Source: UBA4665 sp036388555 | Lineage (GTDB): Bacteria; Patescibacteriota; Saccharimonadia; Saccharimonadales; UBA4665 | Direction: 5' to 3' | NCBI GenBank assembly: GCA_036388555.1 | Contig: DASVRP010000007.1 | Span: forward strand, 1-64,000 | DNA: 64,000 nt | Shown here: piece after piece, positions 9,134-18,107 of the stretch | Layout of the letters: every line of letters begins with the position of its first letter | How positions within the stretch are numbered: position 1 is the first letter of the stretch | Position numbers and translations under genes: made by a program | Notes under the pieces: model-generated | The model's database searches: none | Told to the model about the DNA's origin: nothing | The model's input: the letters and a program-made list of their open reading frames with translations, nothing else

Positions 9134-9982
9134 TCAGGCGACTTTGATCAGGATGTGCGGATCCTTTTCAGGGTCGAGCCATTTGAGGACGGGCACGAGC
9201 TCATCAGCCGGCAGTGCCACGCAACCGATCGTCGAGACACTGCTGGAACGGTGATGCAGGAATATCCCGGCTGCCTTATCAGGCGGGTTCGGGACGTCGA
9301 TATGGATGAAATGTTTATACGATTCGGTGTACTGCCAGAGCTTCTCGGCCGAGGCTGCGAAGTCGGGAGTATCCCCGCAGCCGACCTTTTGGTAGGTGTC
9401 GTACGTCGGGCTACCCTTCAGCTCGTCCCACCAGTCACCGCACTTAAGCCGGTGGTACGGATACTTTTGGTTAGGGTTCTGCTTTTCAAGCCCATATATC
9501 TTGTCTCCGAATGGGAATAAGCCGGTCGGCGTCTTGCCGCTGCCCGGTACGCGCTTAGCCAGTGGAGTAAAGCCCTTTACACCGGTTTCCGAGCGGAACG
9601 GCTGTTCTAGGCGGCTGCCAAGTCCGGCCGGGCTCCAGCAGCCGTCATCGTCCTTGTTCCAAGCCGTAAACTTCCCATACCGGTCGGATGCGTCATTTGC
9701 GACGACCGTGACGAGCTGGCCGCCACCACCGGTCTTTTGGAGCTTATTTGGATCGATGCCGTATTTCTTGATGGCGTAGCGGCCGCAGGCCTTGGCGTCC
9801 CGCGGACTATCCGCCGATTCTGCCGCGCGGGCCGGCCGGGGTACTCCCGGATTGTCGGCAGTCCGTGGCACTACATTACACCCGGTTAATGCAGCCAGAG
9901 CAGCCAATGCCGTGCCGGCTCTGGTAAGTCTTCTGGGTTTCCATAATCTGTCGGTTGGTATCTTACTGGCTGCTTCCGTCAT
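9134..9982 (-). CDS. L,D-transpeptidase (YkuD-type) lipoprotein
   Basis: A 282-residue exported protein with a hydrophobic leader and lipobox-like LTGC (Cys35). The C-terminal region has HHRSSSVSTIGCVALP with catalytic Cys254 and an upstream His pair, the pattern of YkuD L,D-transpeptidases. These form 3-3 peptidoglycan cross-links or attach proteins to the wall. The catalytic motif is variant (STIGCVAL instead of SHGCVR), so a divergent subgroup is likely. It would act on the outer face of the membrane with the Ddl/MurF/DacA products encoded later. Confidence 0.82.
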   Translation of the reverse strand: MTEAASKIPTDRLWKPRRLTRAGTALAALAALTGCNVVPRTADNPGVPRPARAAESADSPRDAKACGRYAIKKYGIDPNKLQKTGGGGQLVTVVANDASDRYGKFTAWNKDDDGCWSPAGLGSRLEQPFRSETGVKGFTPLAKRVPGSGKTPTGLFPFGDKIYGLEKQNPNQKYPYHRLKCGDWWDELKGSPTYDTYQKVGCGDTPDFAASAEKLWQYTESYKHFIHIDVPNPPDKAAGIFLHHRSSSVSTIGCVALPADELVPVLKWLDPEKDPHILIKVA

Positions 9983-10015
9983 ATCCCCGGCCTTATCTTT
10001 TACATATCATATAAT

Positions 10016-10825
10016 TTATGTACTTGAAGTGCCAGCTATATCCAGCTCGCCCTGCAACTTGGACGGCATGCCCCGCTCGTCGCAGAGCCGCATCAGTTCC
10101 TTTGCATTATCGAGGGCATAGCCGAAGAAATCATTATTGAAGTAGACGTAGGTACGCTTCACCTGTCCGCTTATCGAATGTATATAGTCTGCCAGTTCAG
10201 CCAGCTGATCCACGGAGTATTCGGAAGCAAACAGCTTCTCAGGTCCATGCATGCGGATATAGGCGAAGTCTGCTGTTCGGAGCCGGACCTCAGGGTAGCG
10301 TGATGATTGGCTGGTGACAAGCGCGACGTTATACCGCCGCAGCAGTCCGTACACTTCTTCGGTAAACCAGCTCTTACTACGGAACTCGATCGCGATGTCG
10401 AACGGATAGGGCCGGCGGCGTACTTCAGCCGTGAAATACTCAAGAAACCCAGCAAGAACCACGAGGTCAGCGCGGAAACTGGCCGGCAGTTGCACGACGA
10501 TGGCGCCGAGCTTCTCACCAAGTACCTGCGTACCGTCAAGGATGGTCGTCATATCTGCCCGAGTCTCATCGTTCAGCGTAAGCCGGTTGACGTGGGTGAC
10601 GTTCTGGTTGAGCTTGATCGAGAACCTGTAGCCGTCCGGTGTCATCCGGTCCCAGGTCTTGTACGTCGGAGCCGACGCGATCCGGTAGAATGAAGAATTG
10701 TTCTCAACCGTGTTGAAGTAGCGGGCATGGTACGTCAATTCGTGGTACCCCTTGATGTCAGGAGGATAGAATTTCTGCAGCCAATGGTTGTAATGCCAAC
10801 CCGACGTTCCGATCAGTAATTGCAT
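10016..10825 (-). CDS. DUF72 (YecE-like) protein
   Basis: The 269-residue protein begins MQLLIGTSGWHYNHW and has FNTVENNSSFYR, YRFSIKLNQNVTH, IAIEFRSKSWF and YVYFNNDFFGYA. These are the conserved blocks of the DUF72 family, which has a TIM-barrel fold and no settled function. Length matches the family. It lies 33 nt above the L,D-transpeptidase start and may be co-transcribed. Confidence 0.92.
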   Translation of the reverse strand: MQLLIGTSGWHYNHWLQKFYPPDIKGYHELTYHARYFNTVENNSSFYRIASAPTYKTWDRMTPDGYRFSIKLNQNVTHVNRLTLNDETRADMTTILDGTQVLGEKLGAIVVQLPASFRADLVVLAGFLEYFTAEVRRRPYPFDIAIEFRSKSWFTEEVYGLLRRYNVALVTSQSSRYPEVRLRTADFAYIRMHGPEKLFASEYSVDQLAELADYIHSISGQVKRTYVYFNNDFFGYALDNAKELMRLCDERGMPSKLQGELDIAGTSST

Positions 10826-10842
10826 GTCTGGTTATTCCAATT

Positions 10843-10872
10843 ATAAAAACGGCAGGCGTTTCCACCTGCCGT
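10843..10872 (-). terminator. Intrinsic terminator of the 31-residue peptide gene
   Basis: CGGCAGG at 10850-10856 pairs with CCTGCCG at 10865-10871. Read on the minus strand the stem is followed by five U residues (AAAAA at 10845-10849). It lies 24 nt below the stop of the small gene at 10896-10991. Confidence 0.8.
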
Positions 10873-10895
10873 CATTTATGCGATGCCGTGCCGTA

Positions 10896-10991
10896 TTAGA
10901 ATTCGCGGCGGTTGCGGCGGTTGGCCTTGAGGGCCCGGAAGCCTTTGGTGAGCATTGGTGCGAGCGTTATCAATTTTGCGATTTTTCCCAT
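10896..10991 (-). CDS. 31-residue basic peptide gene
   Basis: This short gene encodes MGKIAKLITLAPM followed by a highly basic end (KANRRNRREF), with a mildly amphipathic N-half. It is supported by AAGGAGA seven bases before the ATG and a proper intrinsic terminator after the stop, so it is an independent transcription unit. Basic charge suggests nucleic acid, ribosome or membrane binding. No family is recognised. Confidence 0.7.
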   Translation of the reverse strand: MGKIAKLITLAPMLTKGFRALKANRRNRREF

Positions 10992-11079
10992 ATCTTCTCC
11001 TTGTTACATAGAGCATTGTAAGCATGATGGCAGCGGGTCACAGTCAAAAATATCACGTCGGTAGGCTACAATACTAGCC

Positions 11080-13410
11080 ATGAGCACCGCACTGACCCTC
11101 GAAGCCATTGAAGCCCTGCCGGTCCATTCCAGGCAGGCAGAGATCGTCGCCGCCGTCGACCGCAACCAGGTCACCATCATCACCGCTGAGACCGGCGCCG
11201 GCAAGAGCACCCAAGTACCGCAGTACCTGGCAGAGCATGGCTACACCAAGGTCATCGTCACCCAGCCGCGGATCCTGGCCGCCCGCAACCTCAGCGCCCG
11301 CGTCCGCCAGGAATATTCGCTGCGCCAGGGGCGAGATTGCAGCCTGGAAGTCGGCTACCGCACCGCCAATGAACGCGACGATAATCCGGACACCATCATA
11401 CTCTACTGCACCGATGGCCTGCAGCTGGTGCGCGAGCTGACCGGCAGCGGCATCACCGGCCGCCAGGTGCTGGTACTCGACGAGATCCATGAGTGGAACG
11501 AGAACATGGAAGTGCTGGTCGCCTGGGCGCGCAAGCGTTGCCAGGAGGAACCCGCCTTCAAAGTCGTCCTGATGAGCGCCACGATTGAAACCGGCTGCCT
11601 GAGGGCATACTTCGACGCGCCGGAACCGATCGCCGTCTCCGGCCGCAGCTACGGCGTTATCAAACGGATGGGGTCGGATATCGTTGCCGACATCCACGAA
11701 CAGATCGCCGGCTCGGGTGGCAATATGCTGGTCTTCCTGCCAGGCAAGGCCGAGATCGAGCAGGTCGCCGAAGCAATCGCGAACAAAGCATCCGCCCGGG
11801 ACATCCCGGTCATCCCGCTGCACAGCCAGCTTGAGCCGGAGGCCCAGCAGCTGGCCTTCCGCAACTATCCGAACGGCAAGGTAGTGCTGACCACCAATAT
11901 CGCACAGACCAGCGTGACGATCGATGATATAGACATCGTGATCGATTCCGGACTGGAACGCCGTTCAGAAGTCAGGAACGGTGTCGAAGGCCTGTTCATC
12001 GCCGAAGTGTCGCAGGCCGACTGCCTGCAGCGCGCCGGGCGGGCAGGACGCACCAAAGCTGGCACCTACATCCTGTCGCGCCTGGGCACGATGCCTTGCT
12101 CCCCGCTGGACGCCCGCCCGGAATACGGCATCCCTGAAATCCTGCGCAAACACATCGACCGGTTGGTGCTGCGGCTGGCTAACATCAATATCGACGTCGA
12201 AAGCCTTGAGTTCTATCATGCGCCGAGCCGGACGTCCATCAAATTCGCCAAACGGACGCTTGTCGAACTGGGGGCACTAAGCAGGACCGGTGACGTCACG
12301 AACATCGGCCGGCAGATGGAGCGCTTCCCGGTCGAATCGAGCTACGCCCGCATGCTGGTCGAAGCCGGGCAGTATTCCGAAACCGTCCGTGCCAAACTGG
12401 CATCCATCATCGCCATCCAAGAAGTCGGCGGCATCGTCAAGGGTAGCGCACGCTACACCGGCTGGCGGCGCTACACCCGGCAGACACAGTCAGACCTGCT
12501 GGCCCAGTACGAGGTACTGCTGGCCGTCCCTTCCATCCCGGAACTGGAATTCGACGAGTTGGGCATCATTGGAAAGAATGTCACCAAGGCTCAGGAGGTC
12601 AATGAACGGCTCAACCACGAGCTTGGACTCGGTCAGGTCAGCCTGACTGCCCTTGAGACAGATGAAGTACCGTTATTATCGCGTTGTATCGTCGCCGGCC
12701 AACTGCACCAGCTGTGGACCGTAGAAAATGATGGCGTCGTCCTGCACATATCCACCCACAAGGAGCGCGAGCTTTCCAGCGGCACCGTCGTCAAGCATGC
12801 CGGGCTGATCGCCGGGACGCCGTTCGACCTGCAGGTGTCAACGCCGCGCGGCCTCGAGACGCTCCACCTGGTCAATGACGTCACGGCCGTCGACCCGGAA
12901 TGGCTGGAAGACCTGTCGCCCGACCAGTTCAAGGTCAGCGGCGGCCAGATGTACTTCGATAGCCGTAACGGTATCCTGGCAACCCAGAAGGTCGTCCGCT
13001 TCGGCAAGCGTACCATAGAGGGCGCCAGCACGCCGCTGCTGGAGCGTACCCGGGAAAATCAGAAGCATTTCGTCCGGTTGTTCAGTGCCTGGCTGCACGA
13101 ACAGGTCGAGACTGAGCGGCAGCGGTTGCAATCGATGAATTCACGGCGTATCCCGGTCGTCCAGCTGCGGCAGATTGAGGACCAGGTCCGTTATCTGGCT
13201 GACGGCGCCGTCTCGCTGGCCGAGTTACCGAAGAACCGCCGCATCGAGCTGAGCAAACTTGCCAAGGTCGAGACCTATCTTGGGCCAAAATTCATGAGCA
13301 CGATCTCCACTGCGCCGCGCGGCCGCAGCCAACACCATGGCAGGTTTGAACGCCGGCCACAGCGCCGTGATGACCGGCGGCAGCGCTTCGATAGGCGCCG
13401 CGGATACTAG
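11080..13410 (+). CDS. DEAH-box ATP-dependent RNA helicase (HrpA/HrpB-like)
   Basis: A 776-residue superfamily 2 helicase. Motif I is AETGAGKST (36-44), motif II is DEIH (134-137), motif III is MSATI (about 165), followed by TTNIAQTSVTI and motif VI QRAGRAGR (about 317). Helicase-associated domains follow. The last 30 residues are Arg/Gly/Gln-rich (HHGRFERRPQRRDD), like an RNA-binding tail. It is close to HrpB in length. It probably remodels RNA or RNPs; the substrate is unknown. It is monocistronic and converges with the kinase/2H fusion. Confidence 0.93.
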   Translation: MSTALTLEAIEALPVHSRQAEIVAAVDRNQVTIITAETGAGKSTQVPQYLAEHGYTKVIVTQPRILAARNLSARVRQEYSLRQGRDCSLEVGYRTANERDDNPDTIILYCTDGLQLVRELTGSGITGRQVLVLDEIHEWNENMEVLVAWARKRCQEEPAFKVVLMSATIETGCLRAYFDAPEPIAVSGRSYGVIKRMGSDIVADIHEQIAGSGGNMLVFLPGKAEIEQVAEAIANKASARDIPVIPLHSQLEPEAQQLAFRNYPNGKVVLTTNIAQTSVTIDDIDIVIDSGLERRSEVRNGVEGLFIAEVSQADCLQRAGRAGRTKAGTYILSRLGTMPCSPLDARPEYGIPEILRKHIDRLVLRLANINIDVESLEFYHAPSRTSIKFAKRTLVELGALSRTGDVTNIGRQMERFPVESSYARMLVEAGQYSETVRAKLASIIAIQEVGGIVKGSARYTGWRRYTRQTQSDLLAQYEVLLAVPSIPELEFDELGIIGKNVTKAQEVNERLNHELGLGQVSLTALETDEVPLLSRCIVAGQLHQLWTVENDGVVLHISTHKERELSSGTVVKHAGLIAGTPFDLQVSTPRGLETLHLVNDVTAVDPEWLEDLSPDQFKVSGGQMYFDSRNGILATQKVVRFGKRTIEGASTPLLERTRENQKHFVRLFSAWLHEQVETERQRLQSMNSRRIPVVQLRQIEDQVRYLADGAVSLAELPKNRRIELSKLAKVETYLGPKFMSTISTAPRGRSQHHGRFERRPQRRDDRRQRFDRRRGY

Positions 13411-13421
13411 GCCCGGGCCGG

Positions 13422-14465
13422 CTAGACCAGCACGGTCGGTGAAGACTGCAGCCGTACCGGACGCAGCGGCGCCGATGGCAATTCGCCCTGATAGCCCTTG
13501 CAGAGGGTGATGTGCGGGCGCAGCACCCGGGCATGCATGAAATTGAGGTCGTCCGCCATGAACGTTGCAACATCCCCGATACCACAGGCTGTCAGGAAGT
13601 CTCTCAGGACGTTATACATCCCAGTATGAAGCTCGACTATGTGCGGCGGGACCGTATATTCGATGACCAGCGTGCCGCCGCGCTGCCCAAACCTGGCGTA
13701 TCCCGCCGGCTGAGCCAGGAACGGCTCTTCCGGCATCAGCCCGGTCGTGTCTTGGATGTATGACGCCAGCAGCTGGCTGTACCGCTCCCAGCTGATGTCA
13801 GTCACGCGCCGGATGGTTTCGAAGACGTCTTTGATCCTGCCGAAGTGGATCATCGTCATATGCAGCTGCCGTGCCGAAGTCAGCCGGCCGCACGCCTCCG
13901 CGGGTAGTGTACGTCGTATCTCTTCCAGATGCGCCAGTCCGTCACCGTCCGGCCGTAGCTGGGCATACAGCCGCACATTATCATCCGGCTTAAAATAAGC
14001 GAATGCATTGCTGACTTTTTCGATACTATCGAAGCCTTCGTCTAAACTTGGCGGATTCAACCTCAATGATGCATCCATCTTACGGATGACCGCTTCCGGG
14101 ACCTGCCGGTCGCGGACAGTATTGCGCCTGATCGCCGTGTCAGCGTCCGTCTGCATCCAGTAGCCGATGATGTTACTGGCACCCTGTTCCCTGGAGAAAG
14201 CGGCGATCGAGCGGCGGTCCTTCGCCTTGGCGTGGGTGGCGTCCAACACGGCGCCGCCCGACCCTATCGCCGCGGCAAGCCGACGGTGCACCGTATCCCA
14301 GACCTGCACTTCCTTGCTGTGGTCGCGTGTGTCACCGGTCAGCTCAAGCCGGACGTCATCGGGGCTGATATAGGCGAGGCCGCGGCTGGCTGCCAGCGGC
14401 TTCAGGATTGTTGATTTGCCGCTGCCGGGCAGGCCGATGCCGATGATGACGGTACTGTCACTCAT
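13422..14465 (-). CDS. Fusion of polynucleotide-kinase-like P-loop domain and 2H phosphoesterase domain
   Basis: The 347-residue protein joins two nucleic-acid end-processing modules. The N-half has Walker A GLPGSGKST (11-19), ISPDDVR (33-39) and LDATHAK (74-80), the pattern of T4 Pnkp-type 5'-kinases. The C-half has two HxT motifs, HMT (202-204) and HIT (318-320), with spacing typical of 2H phosphoesterases (LigT/2',3'-cyclic phosphodiesterases). This kinase plus cyclic phosphodiesterase order resembles the end-healing half of fungal tRNA ligase. Start MSDSTVII at 14465 is chosen because the P-loop strand begins there. An RNA repair role is inferred. Confidence 0.85.
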   Translation of the reverse strand: MSDSTVIIGIGLPGSGKSTILKPLAASRGLAYISPDDVRLELTGDTRDHSKEVQVWDTVHRRLAAAIGSGGAVLDATHAKAKDRRSIAAFSREQGASNIIGYWMQTDADTAIRRNTVRDRQVPEAVIRKMDASLRLNPPSLDEGFDSIEKVSNAFAYFKPDDNVRLYAQLRPDGDGLAHLEEIRRTLPAEACGRLTSARQLHMTMIHFGRIKDVFETIRRVTDISWERYSQLLASYIQDTTGLMPEEPFLAQPAGYARFGQRGGTLVIEYTVPPHIVELHTGMYNVLRDFLTACGIGDVATFMADDLNFMHARVLRPHITLCKGYQGELPSAPLRPVRLQSSPTVLV

Positions 14466-14472
14466 GACACAA

Positions 14473-15165
14473 TCATACCGGAATAGTTTTGAGATACCGC
14501 GCTGTCCGGCCTGCCGAAGCCTCGATGTCACGGATAGTTATCCGTCTGTCCAGCAGCCCGAGGTAATTCTGCCAGGCCCGCCCCCGCCAGCGCCGGACGT
14601 AAAACTTCATGACCTGCTTATACATGGGCTGCAGGATAGTCCGCTTCGGGCTGATCGGCGCCTTCAGACGCCGCGGCGTGTCGATCGAGTCAAGCACCTG
14701 GTAGACGCTGTCGGCGATGATATCGTTGACCAGCAGGTAATCCCCGTAATGCCGTTCCGAAGCCTTGCAGTCACGCAGCACCTGGGCGATGTCGTTGTTG
14801 ACATGGGCGTTGACGCCGAGGCCCGTATAGCGCAGCGGTGCGGATGCTCCGTCCAGGGCGGCGTCGAACGCCTGGTGCCAGGCCGGAGGCGTCGGCTTTC
14901 CATCCTGATAATCGCTGAGCGCCGCCAGGTAATAGCGGGCGAACTGGCCGTCAAAGTGATTGATGAAGCCGGCGTGTTCGAACATCCCCTTGCGGATAGC
15001 TGCCCGGACATTCTGCGTGATGATCAGATATGTCGTGTTGAAGTTGCGGACACCGGCAAGTCTGGTCGCCGGCAGGTCATGGTCCAGCCGCTCAAGCCGC
15101 AGCGCGACATCTTCGCTGTCCTTGATCCTGTGAAGCTCCGCGACCGGTTGGGTGATTTTGTTCAT
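14473..15165 (-). CDS. DUF5995 family protein
   Basis: The 230-residue product has INHFDGQFARYYLAAL, PAWHQAFDAA and TGLGVNAHVNNDIAQVL, which match DUF5995, a helical family of unknown function. The His/Asn/Asp pattern in NAHVNND suggests a metal or active site, but this is inference. It ends 7 nt before the kinase/2H fusion starts, so the two are surely one operon. A TATAAA box (TGA-TATAAA, 15174-15179) lies 8 nt before its ATG, suggesting a leaderless mRNA. Confidence 0.82.
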   Translation of the reverse strand: MNKITQPVAELHRIKDSEDVALRLERLDHDLPATRLAGVRNFNTTYLIITQNVRAAIRKGMFEHAGFINHFDGQFARYYLAALSDYQDGKPTPPAWHQAFDAALDGASAPLRYTGLGVNAHVNNDIAQVLRDCKASERHYGDYLLVNDIIADSVYQVLDSIDTPRRLKAPISPKRTILQPMYKQVMKFYVRRWRGRAWQNYLGLLDRRITIRDIEASAGRTARYLKTIPV

Positions 15166-15269
15166 ATGCTTTATTTATATCACCGCTGACGGACTTTTTA
15201 TGCGATGTATCTTACAGCGGAATTACGATATACTTTTTTGTATACAGCATCTTTACAGAAGGGACAGCA

Positions 15270-16175
15270 ATGGGTTTGCTCATAGTACTCGGTATCATCC
15301 TTATCATCCTGGTCCTCAGCGGACTGTTCATCGTCCGCCAGCAGACTTCAGCCATCGTCGAGCGCTTCGGCCGTTTCAAGCGCATCGCGCCGGCCGGCCT
15401 GAACATCAAGATCCCCTTCATAGACCGCATCGCCGGCCGCCTCAGCCTGCGCATCCAGCAGCTGGAAGTCCGCATCGAGACTAAGACTCAGGACAACGTC
15501 TTCGTATTCGTCGTCGTCAGCGTCCAGTACTATGTATTGCCAGGTAAGGTCGTCGAAGCTTTCTACAAGCTGCAGGACGCCCCCGGCCAGATCACATCGT
15601 TCGTGTTTGATACCGTCCGGGCGCGCGTGCCGGCCATCATCCTTGACGACCTGTTCGAAAAGAAGGATGACATCGCCCAGGCGGTCAAACAGGAACTCGA
15701 CACCGTCATGGATGACTTCGGCTACGGTATCGTAAAGGCCCTTGTGACGGATATTGACCCTGATGCCAAGGTCAAAGCCAGCATGAATGAGATCAATGCT
15801 GCCCAGCGCCTGCGTGAAGCTGCCATCCAGCAGGCCGAAGCCGATAAGATCCGCGTCGTCAAAGCCGCCGAGGGCGAAGCCGAAAGCAAGGCGCTTCAGG
15901 GTATCGGTATCGCCAACCAGCGTAAGGCCATCATCGACGGCTTGAAGGACTCGGTCGCCAACTTCAACTCCAGCATCACCGGCACCAATGCCCAGGACGT
16001 CATGAACCTGGTACTGATGACCCAGTACTTCGACACGCTCAAGGAAATCGGCCTGTCCGGCAAGAGCAACACCATCCTCATCCCGCACTCCCCCGGCGGC
16101 ATGGGCGACATCAGCGAACAGATGCGGAATGCCATCATCACTGCAAATGAGGTTTCCGACAACAAGCATTCCTGA
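15270..16175 (+). CDS. SPFH/band 7 (stomatin-like) membrane protein
   Basis: This 301-residue protein has one N-terminal helix (3-24), then a band 7 domain (VRQQTSAIVERFGRFKRI, PGLN-like AGLNIKIPFIDRI, RARVPAIILDDLFEKKDDIA) and an Ala/Glu-rich coiled coil with AAIQQAEADKIRVVKAAEGEAE. SPFH proteins form membrane rings or microdomains that often control proteases. No NfeD-type partner or FtsH gene is adjacent. GAAGGGA precedes the start. Confidence 0.92.
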   Translation: MGLLIVLGIILIILVLSGLFIVRQQTSAIVERFGRFKRIAPAGLNIKIPFIDRIAGRLSLRIQQLEVRIETKTQDNVFVFVVVSVQYYVLPGKVVEAFYKLQDAPGQITSFVFDTVRARVPAIILDDLFEKKDDIAQAVKQELDTVMDDFGYGIVKALVTDIDPDAKVKASMNEINAAQRLREAAIQQAEADKIRVVKAAEGEAESKALQGIGIANQRKAIIDGLKDSVANFNSSITGTNAQDVMNLVLMTQYFDTLKEIGLSGKSNTILIPHSPGGMGDISEQMRNAIITANEVSDNKHS

Positions 16176-16303
16176 GGACTGGCGCGTATCCGGCCTTTGA
16201 CGTACCGTTCGTGACCCATAGCCGGGCGCGTATTATATCTTACAGAAACCTTCACCGCTCCGTGACATCATCGGAGTGTAATATCGATGTATAAGGAGGC
16301 GAC

Positions 16304-17191
16304 ATGAGTGATCAGCACACCGTTCAGGACCCGACGAAGCAGTACCCACAGCCAGAATTCAAGGACCAGCCACAGGACCCGCCCGGCCTGACCAGCAAGA
16401 TGGACCCACTGCCCGACCACGGCGAGACCACGTACCGGGGCAGCGGCCGCCTCAAGGACCGCGTAGCGATCGTCACCGGCGCCGATTCTGGGATCGGCCG
16501 GGCGGTAGCTATCGCCTATGCCCGTGAGGGCGCCGACGTCGTCATCTCCTATCTGAATGAGGACGATGATGCTAAGGAGACCCAGAAATACGTTGAGGAA
16601 GCCGGTCGCAAGGCCGTCATGATGCCTGGTGACCTGGCCGACCCGGCCTATTGCCGTAGCCTGGTAGCCAAGACAGTCGAGGAATTCGGCCGCGTCGATA
16701 TCCTGGTCAACAATGCCGCCTTCCAGATGTCGCATGACACGATCGAGGAGATCAGTGACGAAGAATGGGACAAGACGATGGCCATCAACCTGAGTGCATT
16801 CTTCCATCTCGTGAAAGCATCAGTACCGCATATGAAAGCAGGCGCGTCGATCATCGGCTCATCGTCAGTCAATTCTGACAGTCCGTCACCGACCCTGGTA
16901 CCATACGCGGTCACAAAGTCCGGGATAGCCAACATGTGCGCTTCCTTGGCCCAACTGCTCGGCCCGAAAGGCATCCGCGTCAACAGCGTCGCCCCCGGTC
17001 CGGTCTGGACGCCGCTCATCCCGTCGACGATGCCGAAGGAGAAGGTCATGAACTTCGGCGGTGACACGCCGCTTGGACGCCCCGGCCAACCCGTCGAGCT
17101 TGCACCGGTATATGTCATGCTGGCATCAGCCGAATCGAGCTACGTCTCCGGGGCCCGTGTCGCCGTAACAGGTGGCCGGCCGATTTTGTAA
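16304..17191 (+). CDS. Short-chain dehydrogenase/reductase (YghA-like)
   Basis: A 295-residue SDR with the N-terminal extension typical of YghA/glucose dehydrogenase-like members (QYPQPEFKDQPQDPPGL). It shows the cofactor motif VTGADSGIGRA, NNAA, and the active site with GSSSVNS and YAVTK, where Tyr and Lys are catalytic. It would reduce or oxidise a carbonyl or alcohol with NAD(P); the substrate is unknown. A strong AAGGAGG site precedes the ATG. It appears monocistronic. Confidence 0.93.
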   Translation: MSDQHTVQDPTKQYPQPEFKDQPQDPPGLTSKMDPLPDHGETTYRGSGRLKDRVAIVTGADSGIGRAVAIAYAREGADVVISYLNEDDDAKETQKYVEEAGRKAVMMPGDLADPAYCRSLVAKTVEEFGRVDILVNNAAFQMSHDTIEEISDEEWDKTMAINLSAFFHLVKASVPHMKAGASIIGSSSVNSDSPSPTLVPYAVTKSGIANMCASLAQLLGPKGIRVNSVAPGPVWTPLIPSTMPKEKVMNFGGDTPLGRPGQPVELAPVYVMLASAESSYVSGARVAVTGGRPIL

Positions 17192-17283
17192 TACCGGATG
17201 ATAGGGACGGTCCACACCTCCGTGAGATTATTTACTGTAGCATTTTGAGGTACTGGTAGAATTATCCAGTAAGGAGAATTTGA

Positions 17284-18051
17284 ATGCCTCAGAAAGCAAC
17301 CCAGACGAAGGCGGGGGCTATATATGTGACACCCGCCGCCGAACCACAGACAGACACGAAACAAGATACAGACCAGACCATCCAGGCCCAGCCGTCAGCC
17401 ACATCGCCATACTCCCCAGCTGACGGCGTGGCGGAACATACCGTCGTACTCGACGCCCTGACGCAGTTCCCGGCCGCTACGGACGCTGCGACGGACCAGG
17501 AACATGATGATATGTCAGCCATGCCATTGTCCGCTGTTGCCACCCCAGAAGCATCGACCGGCTTGTCAACGGGCGGGTCTACGGCCGAATCATCGGCAGA
17601 CGAACCGTCGAGCATAGCGGATACCCCCGCCCAGCAACACATCGAAACCATCGACAAGACGGTAGCCGAGGTCCGTGAGTCCGCCGAAGCGGCCGACAAA
17701 GCAGCCCGCGAACTGCAACAGAAGACTGAGGAAGCACAGAAACAGCTTGACCAGGCAAAACAGGAAGTCGATAGCCTACAGCAGAAGCTCGACGGCGGCT
17801 CCGGAAGTACGTCGAAGGGACCGACCATCGCCGGCTATCCTGTAGCAGAGCTCGCGAAGGTCTTTGTGAAGCCGCCGACAGCCGCCCAGCCGGCGAATCC
17901 GGCTCCACCCGACGACGGCACGAGGCAACAGCTCGAGGAGGCCAAGAAGAAAGTTGAGCAGGCCCAGAAGCAGCTCAAAGCGATGCGTAAGGAAGCCGGT
18001 CATTTCACCAAGAAAGAGGAAGAATCCCTGAAGAAACTCGCCGAAGTCTGA
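17284..18051 (+). CDS. Low-complexity coiled-coil protein of unknown function
   Basis: The 255-residue product is hydrophilic. Residues 1-110 are Ala/Thr/Asp-rich and probably disordered, 118-175 form a coiled coil (AADKAARELQQKTEEAQKQL), then comes a short ordered IAGYPVAELAKVFV segment and a second coiled coil to the end. No signal peptide or membrane helix is seen. AAGGAG precedes the ATG. It lies 56 nt before cyoA, but cyoA has its own promoter box, so a link is not shown. Confidence 0.7.
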   Translation: MPQKATQTKAGAIYVTPAAEPQTDTKQDTDQTIQAQPSATSPYSPADGVAEHTVVLDALTQFPAATDAATDQEHDDMSAMPLSAVATPEASTGLSTGGSTAESSADEPSSIADTPAQQHIETIDKTVAEVRESAEAADKAARELQQKTEEAQKQLDQAKQEVDSLQQKLDGGSGSTSKGPTIAGYPVAELAKVFVKPPTAAQPANPAPPDDGTRQQLEEAKKKVEQAQKQLKAMRKEAGHFTKKEEESLKKLAEV

Positions 18052-18085
18052 CAACCCGATGGCCGCCTGCATCCCGGTTACGTTG

Positions 18086-18094
18086 TGATATGAT
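18086..18094 (+). promoter_or_regulatory. Extended -10 element of the cyo operon
   Basis: TGA-TATGAT at 18086-18094 is an extended -10 box lying 13 nt before the cyoA ATG at 18108. No clear -35 and no Shine-Dalgarno sequence is seen, so the leader would be very short. Confidence 0.5.
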
Positions 18095-18107
18095 TTAGAT
18101 ATCGCAT

